From an uncultured Oscillospiraceae bacterium (GTDB lineage: Bacteria; Bacillota; Clostridia; Oscillospirales; Oscillospiraceae): a stretch of DNA of 22,927 nucleotides. The notes beneath the pieces are model-generated. The model was given only the letters and a program-made list of their open reading frames with translations, was not told the DNA's origin and ran no database searches. The stretch is taken from the NCBI GenBank assembly GCA_910579965.1, contig CAJTWF010000039.1, positions 1 through 22,927 of the forward strand, written 5' to 3'. Made by a program: the position numbers and the translations under genes. Shown piece by piece: positions 7,013 to 13,007 of the stretch (position 1 is its first letter; every line of letters begins with the position of its first letter).

Positions 7013-7143
7013 TTTCTGCCGCCGACATCAATCCAATTTGCCTCTCAGATTTATCATAGTCAATTTTTGGCTTCAAGCTGTGGTTCGTGAAATTGCCAGC
7101 GTTTCAGGCTGACAACACGAAAGGAAAAAGGGACCTTTTGGGG

Positions 7144-7211
7144 CAAATAAAAAGCCGTCCTGATGAATGGTTCCTCTTCCTCCGGGAAAGGGAATCAACC
7201 TCAAGGACGAC
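7144..7211 (-). terminator. Regulatory terminator of the Met T-box
   Basis: On the minus strand GTCGTCCT (7211-7204) pairs with AGGACGGC (7161-7154; one G-U pair) around a loop with further pairing, and is followed by TTTTTATTT. The 5' arm overlaps the sequence that would pair with the T-box bulge region in the antiterminator, the classic mutually exclusive arrangement. Confidence 0.8.
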
Positions 7212-7346
7212 GCAAAACGCACCGTGCTACCACCTTGCTTCGCCTCCCGCCTCGCGGCCGGGGGCCTCACGGAGTACCAGCATACCCCTGCGCTGTAACG
7301 GGCGCCCCCGTCGCGGCCTGTGCAAACGCGCCTCTCCTTTGCTCCC

Positions 7347-7390
7347 CATTCTTTTTCAGATAGGAAAAAGAATCAAAAAGAACTTTTAGA
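7347..7390. repeat. Interspersed AT-rich repeat, copy A
   Basis: A 44-bp segment of the form cattctttttc...gaaaaag-aatcaaaaa-gaa...ttttaga, with a near-palindromic start. It matches a 45-bp segment at 17609-17653 at most positions. Here it sits inside the Met T-box leader. Confidence 0.6.
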
Positions 7391-7539
7391 AAAGCATGGT
7401 TTTACAGTCGGTGCGCGGCTCCGAGACCATCTTCAACGGCGTCCTCCGTGCCCTTTTCCATCCTCCGGGCTCTCTGTGACGTACCCCGCCGTTTACTCTT
7501 CTCTTCGCTGCCTTTGCTGTGGTTTATGGAGTTGCGATT

Positions 7540-7568
7540 AGTTTACGACAAATCAGTCCCCGCGTCAA
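7540..7568 (-). promoter_or_regulatory. Promoter of the Met T-box transcript
   Basis: On the minus strand TTGACG (7568-7563), 17 bp, TAAACT (7545-7540): 5/6 and 4/6 matches. An overlapping alternative, TTGTCG (7551-7546)-17-CATAAA (7528-7523), is weaker. Either starts transcription just before the T-box stem I. Confidence 0.6.
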
Positions 7569-7660
7569 CTGGCGTTTTTGCTGTAATTTTGGCCCGGCTT
7601 ACAGGGAAATATGGGCGATAATTCACAGCAGGAGGCCCCGGCGGCTTTCACAGAGGCCAG

Positions 7661-7689
7661 TTGATTCGGCCCAGATTGTGTGCTATAAT
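7661..7689 (+). promoter_or_regulatory. Promoter reading toward the Xre gene / small RNA unit
   Basis: TTGATT (7661-7666), 17 bp, TATAAT (7684-7689). The -10 box is exact consensus. Transcription would start near 7696, about 155 bp before the Xre start codon, and meets a terminator-like hairpin first. Confidence 0.75.
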
Positions 7690-7695
7690 GCCTAC

Positions 7696-7776
7696 TATCC
7701 TGCCCGCGCAGGGCAGAGTAAGAACCGCACAGGGGCATGGACCGGCAGCGTCCCATTAACCTCCGGTTCATTTTTT
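7696..7776 (+). ncRNA. Candidate small RNA or attenuated leader
   Basis: Between the promoter at 7661-7689 and the Xre gene are a perfect 6-bp stem-loop CTGCCC/GGGCAG (7700-7716) and a longer hairpin with GAACCG/CGGTTC closing arms (7722-7727, 7764-7769) and inner ATGG/CCAT pairing, followed by ATTTTTT (7770-7776). This is a promoter-hairpin-terminator unit of about 80 nt. No open frame with a ribosome binding site lies in it. It may be a free small RNA or an attenuator for the downstream regulator gene. Confidence 0.4.
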
Positions 7777-7802
7777 CAATCGGTATTTTAACAACAGCTC
7801 CA

Positions 7803-7839
7803 TTGCCCCTGAAATCCCCTTCTGCTATCATAGGGGCAA
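7803..7839 (+). promoter_or_regulatory. Second Xre promoter flanked by an inverted repeat (candidate autoregulatory operator)
   Basis: TTGCCC (7803-7808), 17 bp, TATCAT (7826-7831) forms a promoter immediately before the ribosome binding site of the Xre gene. Perfect 8-bp arms TTGCCCCT (7803-7810) and AGGGGCAA (7832-7839) flank it, one covering the -35 box and the other the predicted start. Such symmetry is typical for a repressor that controls its own gene. Confidence 0.55.
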
Positions 7840-7851
7840 GGGGGGCTTGGT

Positions 7852-8883
7852 ATGAAAATTAATCAGATCATCCGTGAAAAGCGGAAAGAATTATCCCTGA
7901 CCCAGGAACAGATCGCAGAATTTTTAGGCGTATCCACGCCGGCTGTCAGCAAGTGGGAGAGGGGCAGCACCTATCCCGACATCACCCTGCTGCCCGCCCT
8001 GGCCCGTTTGCTCAGAACGGACCTGAACACGCTGCTGTCCTTCAGCGATGACCTGTCAGACATTGAGATTAAAAATTTTGTGAATGCGCTGGATCAGACC
8101 ATTCAGGAGCGGGGCTATGACGCGGCGTTCCAAAAAGCACTCCACAGGATACGGGAATATCCCACCTGCGAAAAGCTGATCTTTTCTGTGACGCTCTACT
8201 TGGAGGGGGCCCTTGCGCTCTATAACGTATCAGAGAGCGGGCAGTACCGGGAAGCCTATGAAGCATTTTACAGGCGTTTGGCTGCAAGCGACACTCCGGA
8301 AATCAGGGATACCGCCGCCGGCATGTTGATCTCCTATGCGCGTAATCGAGGGGATTTTTCAAAGGCAGAGGAGCTGATCCGCGACCTGCCGTTCTCCGCG
8401 ATCGACAGAGAGGAGCAGCTTGCCATTCTTTACCAGCAGCAGAAGCGGTACGGGGACGCGGAAAAAATATGGGAGCGCCGGGTGCTTCGAGGCGCAGCGG
8501 AGATGCAGACCGCCCTGATCAATCTGCTGGAGACCGCGCTGCTGGAGGAGCGGGAGAGTGACGCGGCCTTTTTGGCAGACGTGTATGAAGCCCTTACCCG
8601 GCAGCTTTGTTTTCCGGAGTGGATGTGCTGCAATGCCCATTTGCAGCTTGCCCTGGCGAAAAAGGACCGGGAGAGGAGTCTGTCGGTTCTCCAAAAGATG
8701 CTGCCCGCCATGAAGAACGAATGGCATCCGCAGGACTGCCCGCTGTATCGCAGCACAGCGGGCGGCGCTTCCGCGGATTTTTCGAGCAAGCTGGCGCAAA
8801 AAATCTGTGATGAGCTGATGAACAGTGAGGAATACGCGTTTCTCCGCGGCGGGGCAGGGCTTGAGGCGCTCATCCCGCAATGA
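7852..8883 (+). CDS. Xre-family HTH regulator with helical repeat C-terminus
   Basis: A 343-residue cytoplasmic DNA-binding protein. Residues about 6-60 are a classical Cro/C1-type helix-turn-helix (IIREKRKELSLTQEQIAEFL, then VSTPAVSKWERGSTYPDITLLPALARLL). The rest is helical and repeat-like (AEELIRDLPF, AILYQQQKRYGDAEKIWERR, LLETALLEERESDAAFLADVYEAL), similar to TPR-type sensor regions of such regulators; the ligand is unknown. ATG at 7852 follows a G-rich ribosome binding site (AAGGGGGG) by about 9 bp. It is followed after 69 bp by a DUF3788-type gene on the same strand, probably in one transcript. Two promoters and an inverted repeat upstream suggest autoregulation. Related genes with this architecture are common in clostridia; the target genes are unknown. 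Confidence 0.88.
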   Translation: MKINQIIREKRKELSLTQEQIAEFLGVSTPAVSKWERGSTYPDITLLPALARLLRTDLNTLLSFSDDLSDIEIKNFVNALDQTIQERGYDAAFQKALHRIREYPTCEKLIFSVTLYLEGALALYNVSESGQYREAYEAFYRRLAASDTPEIRDTAAGMLISYARNRGDFSKAEELIRDLPFSAIDREEQLAILYQQQKRYGDAEKIWERRVLRGAAEMQTALINLLETALLEERESDAAFLADVYEALTRQLCFPEWMCCNAHLQLALAKKDRERSLSVLQKMLPAMKNEWHPQDCPLYRSTAGGASADFSSKLAQKICDELMNSEEYAFLRGGAGLEALIPQ

Positions 8884-8952
8884 GGGCACATTTCTTCCCG
8901 CCGGAGAGCATCGCACACGAATGAAATCAGAAGCGATACAGGAGGAGTCCCT

Positions 8953-9375
8953 ATGCTTGACAAAATCCCTGCGCCAGAAGAGATGACCGCTTTGGTTGGA
9001 AAACCCCTGTACGATGTATGGAATAAGCTCTGCGCCTCCATTGATGAGAAATATGACATGGAGTGTCTGTGGAATACAGGCGGCAAGGCGTGGAAATATG
9101 AGTATAAATACCGCCGGGGCGGTAAAACGCTGTGCGCATTGTACGCAAGAGAGAACTGCGTGGGGTTTATGGTTATCCTGGGGAAGGACGAGCGGTTAGC
9201 ATTTGAAGCGGACCGGGAAAATTACTCGGAAGAGGTCCAGGCGCTCTACGACGCCGCGCAGACCTATCACGATGGGAAATGGATCATGTTTGAGCCCGTG
9301 GATACCTCCCTGTTTCAGGATTTCATTAGGCTGCTGGGCATCAAAAGAAAGCCAAACAGAAAGCGCGGCGGCTGA
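8953..9375 (+). CDS. DUF3788-type protein
   Basis: A 140-residue soluble protein without signal peptide or membrane segment. It resembles the DUF3788 family, seen in the W-K-Y-E-Y-K-Y-RRGGKTLCALY core at about residues 47-64, the hydrophobic strand GFMVILGKDE, and the DGKWIMFEPVD near the C-terminus; function is unknown in that family. The start ATG at 8953 follows GGAGGAG by 6-8 bp. It lies 69 bp behind the Xre gene and has no promoter of its own that I can see, so the two are probably co-expressed. The tail is very basic (KRKPNRKRGG). Family assignment is by pattern memory and should be taken as probable. Confidence 0.75.
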   Translation: MLDKIPAPEEMTALVGKPLYDVWNKLCASIDEKYDMECLWNTGGKAWKYEYKYRRGGKTLCALYARENCVGFMVILGKDERLAFEADRENYSEEVQALYDAAQTYHDGKWIMFEPVDTSLFQDFIRLLGIKRKPNRKRGG

Positions 9376-9401
9376 TCTCCGGCTCACCGGGCGGCGGAGA
9401 T
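9375..9401 (+). terminator. Weak terminator candidate after the DUF3788-type gene
   Basis: Arms ATCTCCG (9375-9381) and CGGAGAT (9395-9401) are separated by 13 bp and followed by TCGAAATTTCC. The stem begins at the stop codon; the T-tract is poor. Confidence 0.35.
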
Positions 9402-9415
9402 TCGAAATTTCCCCT

Positions 9416-9444
9416 TTGCAAACTGTCTGATTCTGTGCTATACT
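9416..9444 (+). promoter_or_regulatory. Promoter of the ROK kinase-manA unit
   Basis: TTGCAA (9416-9421), 17 bp, TATACT (9439-9444), 38 bp before the GTG start of the kinase, with AAAGGAG in between. Confidence 0.7.
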
Positions 9445-9481
9445 GCCGCAATATCCATGAAAAGGAAAGGAGCTGACGGCC

Positions 9482-10378
9482 GTGCCGCCTATCTTCGGCG
9501 CTCTGGAGGCCGGCGGGACCAAGATGGTCTGCGCCGCAGCCACGGCCCAGGGCCAGATCCTGGACCGGCTGACCATCCCTACCCGCACGCCCCAAGAGAC
9601 CATCCCGGAGCTCCTGGCCTTTTTCCGGGATAAGGGCCTGTCCGCCCTGGGCGTGGGCAGCTTCGGCCCCCTGGAGCTGGACCCCCGGAGCCCGGACTAC
9701 GGCGTTATCCAGGCCGCGCCCAAGGCAAGCTGGCGGGGCTGCCCCATTCTGGCCCTCCTCCGGGACGGCCTGGGCCTGCCCGTGGGCCTGGACACGGACG
9801 TAAACGCCGCCGCCCTGGGGGAGACCCTCTGGGGCAGCGCCCGGGGGACCGCCTGCAGCGTCTACATTACTGTAGGCACCGGGGTGGGCCTGGGCGTCGT
9901 CATCGGCGGCAGGCCCCACCACGGGATGCTCCACCCAGAGGGGGGCCACGTGCCGGTGACCCGCCAGAGCGGAGACCCCCTGGACCCCGGGGTCTGCGAT
10001 TTTCATCCCAGCTGTCTGGAGGGGCTGGCCAGCGGCCCGGCCATCGCCCGCCGGTGGGGCCGGCCCGCCCAGGAGCTGGGGGACCGGCCGGAGGTCTGGG
10101 CCCTGGAGGCGAACTATCTGGCCCAGGCTGTCTGCGGCTACATCATGACCCTCTCCCCGGAGCGGGTCATCCTGGGGGGCGGGGTCATGCACCAGCCCCA
10201 GCTCCTCCCCCTGGTGCGCCGGGAGACGGCCCGGCTGCTGGGGGGCTATCTGCCGGGCCGGGGGCTGGCGGACCTGGATACCTACATCGTCGCCCCCGGC
10301 CTGGGGGATGACCAGGGGATCCTGGGGTGCGTCCAGCTGGCGGCGGACGCCTATCTTGCGAGCGGAGGTGCGCTTTGA
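9482..10378 (+). CDS. ROK-family sugar kinase, fructokinase-like
   Basis: A 298-residue cytoplasmic kinase that phosphorylates a hexose with ATP; fructose is the most likely substrate. The N-terminal phosphate loop GALEAGGTKMVCA is at residues 6-18, the catalytic Asp in TDVNAAALGE is D106, and the second ATP motif VGTGVGLGVVIGG is at 131-143. The zinc-binding ROK signature is complete: H156 (EGGH), C172, H175 and C178 (CDFHPSC), followed by LEGLASGPAI, the form typical of ScrK/YdhR-type fructokinases. GTG at 9482 is the start, with AAAGGAG about 9 bp upstream. Its stop overlaps the TTG start of manA (TTGA), so the pair is translationally coupled. Together they would route fructose and mannose-6-phosphate into fructose-6-phosphate. 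Confidence 0.92.
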   Translation: MPPIFGALEAGGTKMVCAAATAQGQILDRLTIPTRTPQETIPELLAFFRDKGLSALGVGSFGPLELDPRSPDYGVIQAAPKASWRGCPILALLRDGLGLPVGLDTDVNAAALGETLWGSARGTACSVYITVGTGVGLGVVIGGRPHHGMLHPEGGHVPVTRQSGDPLDPGVCDFHPSCLEGLASGPAIARRWGRPAQELGDRPEVWALEANYLAQAVCGYIMTLSPERVILGGGVMHQPQLLPLVRRETARLLGGYLPGRGLADLDTYIVAPGLGDDQGILGCVQLAADAYLASGGAL

Positions 10379-11307
10379 GCAGTAGAGAACCCATCTTTTT
10401 AGAGCCCGTGTTCCAGGAGAAGATCTGGGGCGGGGACCGGCTGCGGACCAGCTTTGGCTACGACATCCCCAGCGGACATACCGGGGAGTGCTGGGCCATC
10501 AGCGGCCACCCCGGCGGAGACTGCCGGATCAAGGGCCGTCCCGGCCAGACCCTGGGGGGCCTGTGGCGGGAGGAGCGGGCGCTGTTCGGCGGCCTGGCGG
10601 GGGAGGGCTTCCCCCTGCTGGTGAAGCTCCTGGACGCCCGGGAGGATCTGAGCATCCAGGTCCACCCGGACGACAGCTACGCCCGCCTCCACGAAAACGG
10701 CGCGTCCGGCAAGACCGAGTGCTGGTACATACTGGACTGCGATCCTGACGCCACCATCATCATCGGCCACCACGCCCGCAGCCCCCGGGAGCTGCGGGAG
10801 ATGGTGGAGGGGAAGCGGTGGGGAGAACTCCTCCGGGAGGTCCCCGTCCGCCCGGGGGACTTCTTCCAGATTGACCCGGGCTGCGTCCACTCCATCCGCG
10901 GGGGCACCCTCCTGCTGGAGACCCAGCAGAGCAGCGACGTGACCTACCGCTTCTACGACTATGACCGCCTCTCCGAGGGCAGGCCTCGCCCCCTCCACAT
11001 TGAAGAGAGCCTTGCGGTGACCCAGTCGCCCTTCCGGCCCCGGGAGCTCCGCCCCCAGACCCGCCGGGAGGGGGACGCCCTGGTGACGGAGCTTGTCCGC
11101 TGCCCCTGCTACACCGTGTACCGGGCCGTGCTGGACGGCCGCTGGCAGCGGGACTGGGACGCGCCCTTTGTCAATATCAGCGTTCTGGACGGCCGGGGCG
11201 CGCTGGACGGGACCCCGGTGGAGAGAGGGGACCACCTGCTGCTGCCCGCCGGATACGGGACCATGACCCTGGAGGGGCGGCTGGAGCTGATCTGCTCCCA
11301 CCTGTAG
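10375..11307 (+). CDS. manA: Class I mannose-6-phosphate isomerase
   Basis: A 310-residue zinc enzyme interconverting mannose-6-phosphate and fructose-6-phosphate. Residues start EPIFLEPVFQEKIWGG as in short Firmicute ManA proteins. Zinc ligands are visible: Q95 and H97 in QVHPDD, E115 in GKTECWY, and H172 in GCVHSIRGGTLLLETQQSSD; the latter also gives the YRFYDYDR stretch. The start is taken as TTG at 10375 because GGAGG lies exactly 6 bp upstream and the resulting protein begins where the family normally does; an ATG 16 codons earlier has no ribosome binding site and lies inside the kinase gene. The TTGA overlap couples it to the kinase. Length is normal. Confidence 0.92.
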   Translation: MSSREPIFLEPVFQEKIWGGDRLRTSFGYDIPSGHTGECWAISGHPGGDCRIKGRPGQTLGGLWREERALFGGLAGEGFPLLVKLLDAREDLSIQVHPDDSYARLHENGASGKTECWYILDCDPDATIIIGHHARSPRELREMVEGKRWGELLREVPVRPGDFFQIDPGCVHSIRGGTLLLETQQSSDVTYRFYDYDRLSEGRPRPLHIEESLAVTQSPFRPRELRPQTRREGDALVTELVRCPCYTVYRAVLDGRWQRDWDAPFVNISVLDGRGALDGTPVERGDHLLLPAGYGTMTLEGRLELICSHL

Positions 11308-11334
11308 TACTGATTAACAGAAACAGAAAAGGAT

Positions 11335-12360
11335 ATGATGCAGAGAATGGAAGAAATCAAAAGCCCCCTCTCCGCGTCCCTGGAGGAGACCGTCCAGGGC
11401 CTGCCCCAGGCGGTGGAGGCGGTGGGCGCGGCCCTGGCGGAGCGGTACTACGTCCCTCTGGCGGAGCAGTCCCTGCCCCCGGAGGACGGCCGCCCCCCTG
11501 AATCGGAGGGAGCGGAGCTGGAGCAGGCGGTGGAGGCGGAGCTGGAGAGCCTGCGCCAGGCCTCCCGGACCCTGGCCCAGGCCTATCAGGCGGCGGACAA
11601 CGCCGCCGACGAGCTGGGGGCCCGCCTGCGGGACATGCGCACGGCCCGGGACCGGAAGTGGTACGTCCCCAATCCCCCCGCCAACGCGGCCATTGATCTG
11701 GAGGAGGCCAAGCAGGACCACTTCGCCCAGGGCCTGGGCCTGTACAAGGTGCTGCTCATCTGCATTGCCGGCAGCTTTGCCGGCGTGGTGGTGGAGATGC
11801 TCTGGTGCCTGGTGACCAACGGCTACATCGAGAGCCGGGCCGGTCTGGTCTACGGCCCCTTCAACCTCCTCTACGGCGCGGGGGCGGCCCTGCTGACCGT
11901 ATGCCTGTACAAGTACCGCAACCGGGGCTACCAGCTCTCCTTTGCCGGCGGCTTTCTGGTGGGGAGCGTGCTGGAGTACGTCTGCTCCTGGGGCCAGGAG
12001 GTCCTGCTGGGCTCCCGGTCCTGGGACTACAGCCACATGCCCCTGAACATCAACGGCCGCATCTGCTTTGTCTACTCCCTCTTCTGGGGCGCGCTGGGCA
12101 TCCTCTGGATCAAGGACCTGTACCCCCGCATGGCCAAGTATATCCTCAAGATCCCCAACCGGGCGGGCAAGATCCTCACCTGGGCGCTGACTGCGTTTCT
12201 CATCGTCAACGCCATCGTCTCCTGCGTGGCCGTAGGCCGCTGGTCCAGCCGGGTGGAGGGACAGCCCCCCGCCGGTCCCTTCTGGAGCTTTGTGGACCAG
12301 CGGTTCCCGGACGAGCGGATGGAGCGGATCTTCGCCAACATGGAGTTTGGAAAAAAGTAA
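11335..12360 (+). CDS. CmpB-type putative ABC transporter permease / membrane protein with helical N-terminal extension
   Basis: A 341-residue protein. Residues 1-125 are soluble, acidic and strongly helical (EAELESLRQASRTLAQAYQA and similar), plausibly coiled coil. Residues about 135-320 contain five or so membrane segments and the conserved elements of the family annotated as putative ABC transporter permease (PF06541, CmpB-like): VEMLWCLVTNGYIESRAGLVYGPFNLLYGAGA and SWDYSHMPLNINGRICFVYSLFWG. No ATPase gene is adjacent, so a transport role is unproven. The start is uncertain: ATGs occur at 11335, 11338 and 11347, and AAAGGA is only a few bases before the first. The gene is 27 bp from manA and probably reads from the same promoter; an intrinsic terminator follows at 12428. 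Confidence 0.78.
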   Translation: MMQRMEEIKSPLSASLEETVQGLPQAVEAVGAALAERYYVPLAEQSLPPEDGRPPESEGAELEQAVEAELESLRQASRTLAQAYQAADNAADELGARLRDMRTARDRKWYVPNPPANAAIDLEEAKQDHFAQGLGLYKVLLICIAGSFAGVVVEMLWCLVTNGYIESRAGLVYGPFNLLYGAGAALLTVCLYKYRNRGYQLSFAGGFLVGSVLEYVCSWGQEVLLGSRSWDYSHMPLNINGRICFVYSLFWGALGILWIKDLYPRMAKYILKIPNRAGKILTWALTAFLIVNAIVSCVAVGRWSSRVEGQPPAGPFWSFVDQRFPDERMERIFANMEFGKK

Positions 12361-12427
12361 CAGACCGCCCTCAGACAGTGACAGAATGGTAACAAAAACT
12401 TTTTCGATTTCCCGAAAATATACGCCC

Positions 12428-12464
12428 GCCGCCCCCCGGGAGGACCCCCGGAGGGCGGCTTTTC
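12428..12464 (+). terminator. Intrinsic terminator after the CmpB-type gene
   Basis: GCCGCCC (from 12428) pairs with GGGCGGC (12453-12459), with a second C-run/G-run inside, followed by TTTTCTGT. It ends the kinase-manA-membrane protein unit. Confidence 0.8.
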
Positions 12465-12560
12465 TGTCCCGCCGCCCGGAGACCGCCCCCTCTGAATTGT
12501 GCGAAAAACAGCCGTTTTCATCGGATAATATCCATATTTGCGCAAAAATAGGAAGGAAAG

Positions 12561-12585
12561 CGTGAAAGGAAAAATTCCTTTCACG
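12561..12585. repeat. Perfect inverted repeat upstream of the 12603 promoter
   Basis: 11-bp arms (CGTGAAAGGAA and its complement) around AAA, lying 18 bp upstream of the -35 box. There is no T-run. It could be an operator or activator site; no other role is visible. The remainder of 12465-12560 shows nothing recognisable. Confidence 0.4.
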
Positions 12586-12602
12586 GAATTTCGCGGGAGG
12601 TG

Positions 12603-12631
12603 TTGACAGATGGAAAACAGTATGTTACAAT
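12603..12631 (+). promoter_or_regulatory. Strong promoter of the 96-residue protein / NlpC-P60 unit
   Basis: TTGACA (12603-12608), 17 bp, TACAAT (12626-12631). The -35 box is exact and the -10 box matches 5 of 6. Confidence 0.85.
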
Positions 12632-12674
12632 TTGGTTACAAAAATGACAAACGGAGAAAGAAGGTTGCTGCCAA

Positions 12675-12965
12675 ATGCCTCAGAAAACGGAAGGCCTGAT
12701 GTACAAGAATCATCCCCTGCGCCGTATCGACAAGATGATCTACTACGGCTCCATGGCGGATTCCCACATCATCGTGATGCAGGTGAAGGAGACCCGGCGG
12801 GAGAAGGACCTGGATGTTGCCAGCAAGATCTCCGTGGAGCTCCAGCGCACGGCTCCGGATTTGAAGAGCCGCGACCGGGTGGTCAAGCGCAGCGAGAAGA
12901 GCAGCCTGTATGACGCCATGGATATCTCCGCCATCTGGCTGGAGCGGGCCCTGGCGGGCAGGTAA
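12675..12965 (+). CDS. Conserved-looking small protein of unknown function
   Basis: I do not recognise this family. The 96-residue product is soluble and basic, with no signal peptide or membrane segment. A tyrosine-rich start (MYKNHPLRRIDKMIYYGSMADS) is followed by a hydrophobic strand (HIIVMQVKE), a charged helical middle (TRREKDLDVASKISVEL), a second basic segment (KSRDRVVKRSEKSSLYD) and a helix (AMDISAIWLERAL). ATG at 12675 has a weak AAGG-type site upstream; ATG at 12699 (88 residues) has GGAAGG closer by and may be the true start. A near-consensus promoter at 12603 serves it, and the secreted NlpC/P60 gene begins 42 bp downstream, so the two are likely co-transcribed. Coding is supported by the promoter, the GC-rich third positions and the spacing. 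Confidence 0.7.
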   Translation: MPQKTEGLMYKNHPLRRIDKMIYYGSMADSHIIVMQVKETRREKDLDVASKISVELQRTAPDLKSRDRVVKRSEKSSLYDAMDISAIWLERALAGR

Positions 12966-13007
12966 TCATCAGCTTTACAAATGATACGACAGGGAAGGAC
13001 AGTACAA

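Larger units (their letters stand above)
7144..7533 (-). ncRNA. T-box riboswitch leader, probable methionine (AUG) specifier
   Basis: Minus-strand leader of about 390 nt ending in an intrinsic terminator. The T-box sequence AAGGTGGTAGCACGG is at 7236-7222. The conserved CCCGTTACAG element with its ACGGG/CCCGT hairpin is at about 7311-7293, and GTGAGG follows. Stem I carries the CAGAGAGCC...GGATGGAAAAGG apical elements (around 7480-7450). The specifier region reads GAAG-ATG-GTCTC at 7434-7423 with ATG at 7430-7428. It aligns with the Gly T-box at 20605 in this window, GAAG-GGC-GTCTC, giving Met against Gly. Uncharged tRNA-Met would allow readthrough into the hydrolase gene and, beyond it, metNIQ. 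An interspersed repeat (7347-7390) lies between stem I and the distal elements. Confidence 0.85.

Noticed and set aside
7087..7541. Short plus-strand open frames in the T-box region
   Set aside because: They have no start signals and lie opposite conserved T-box elements.
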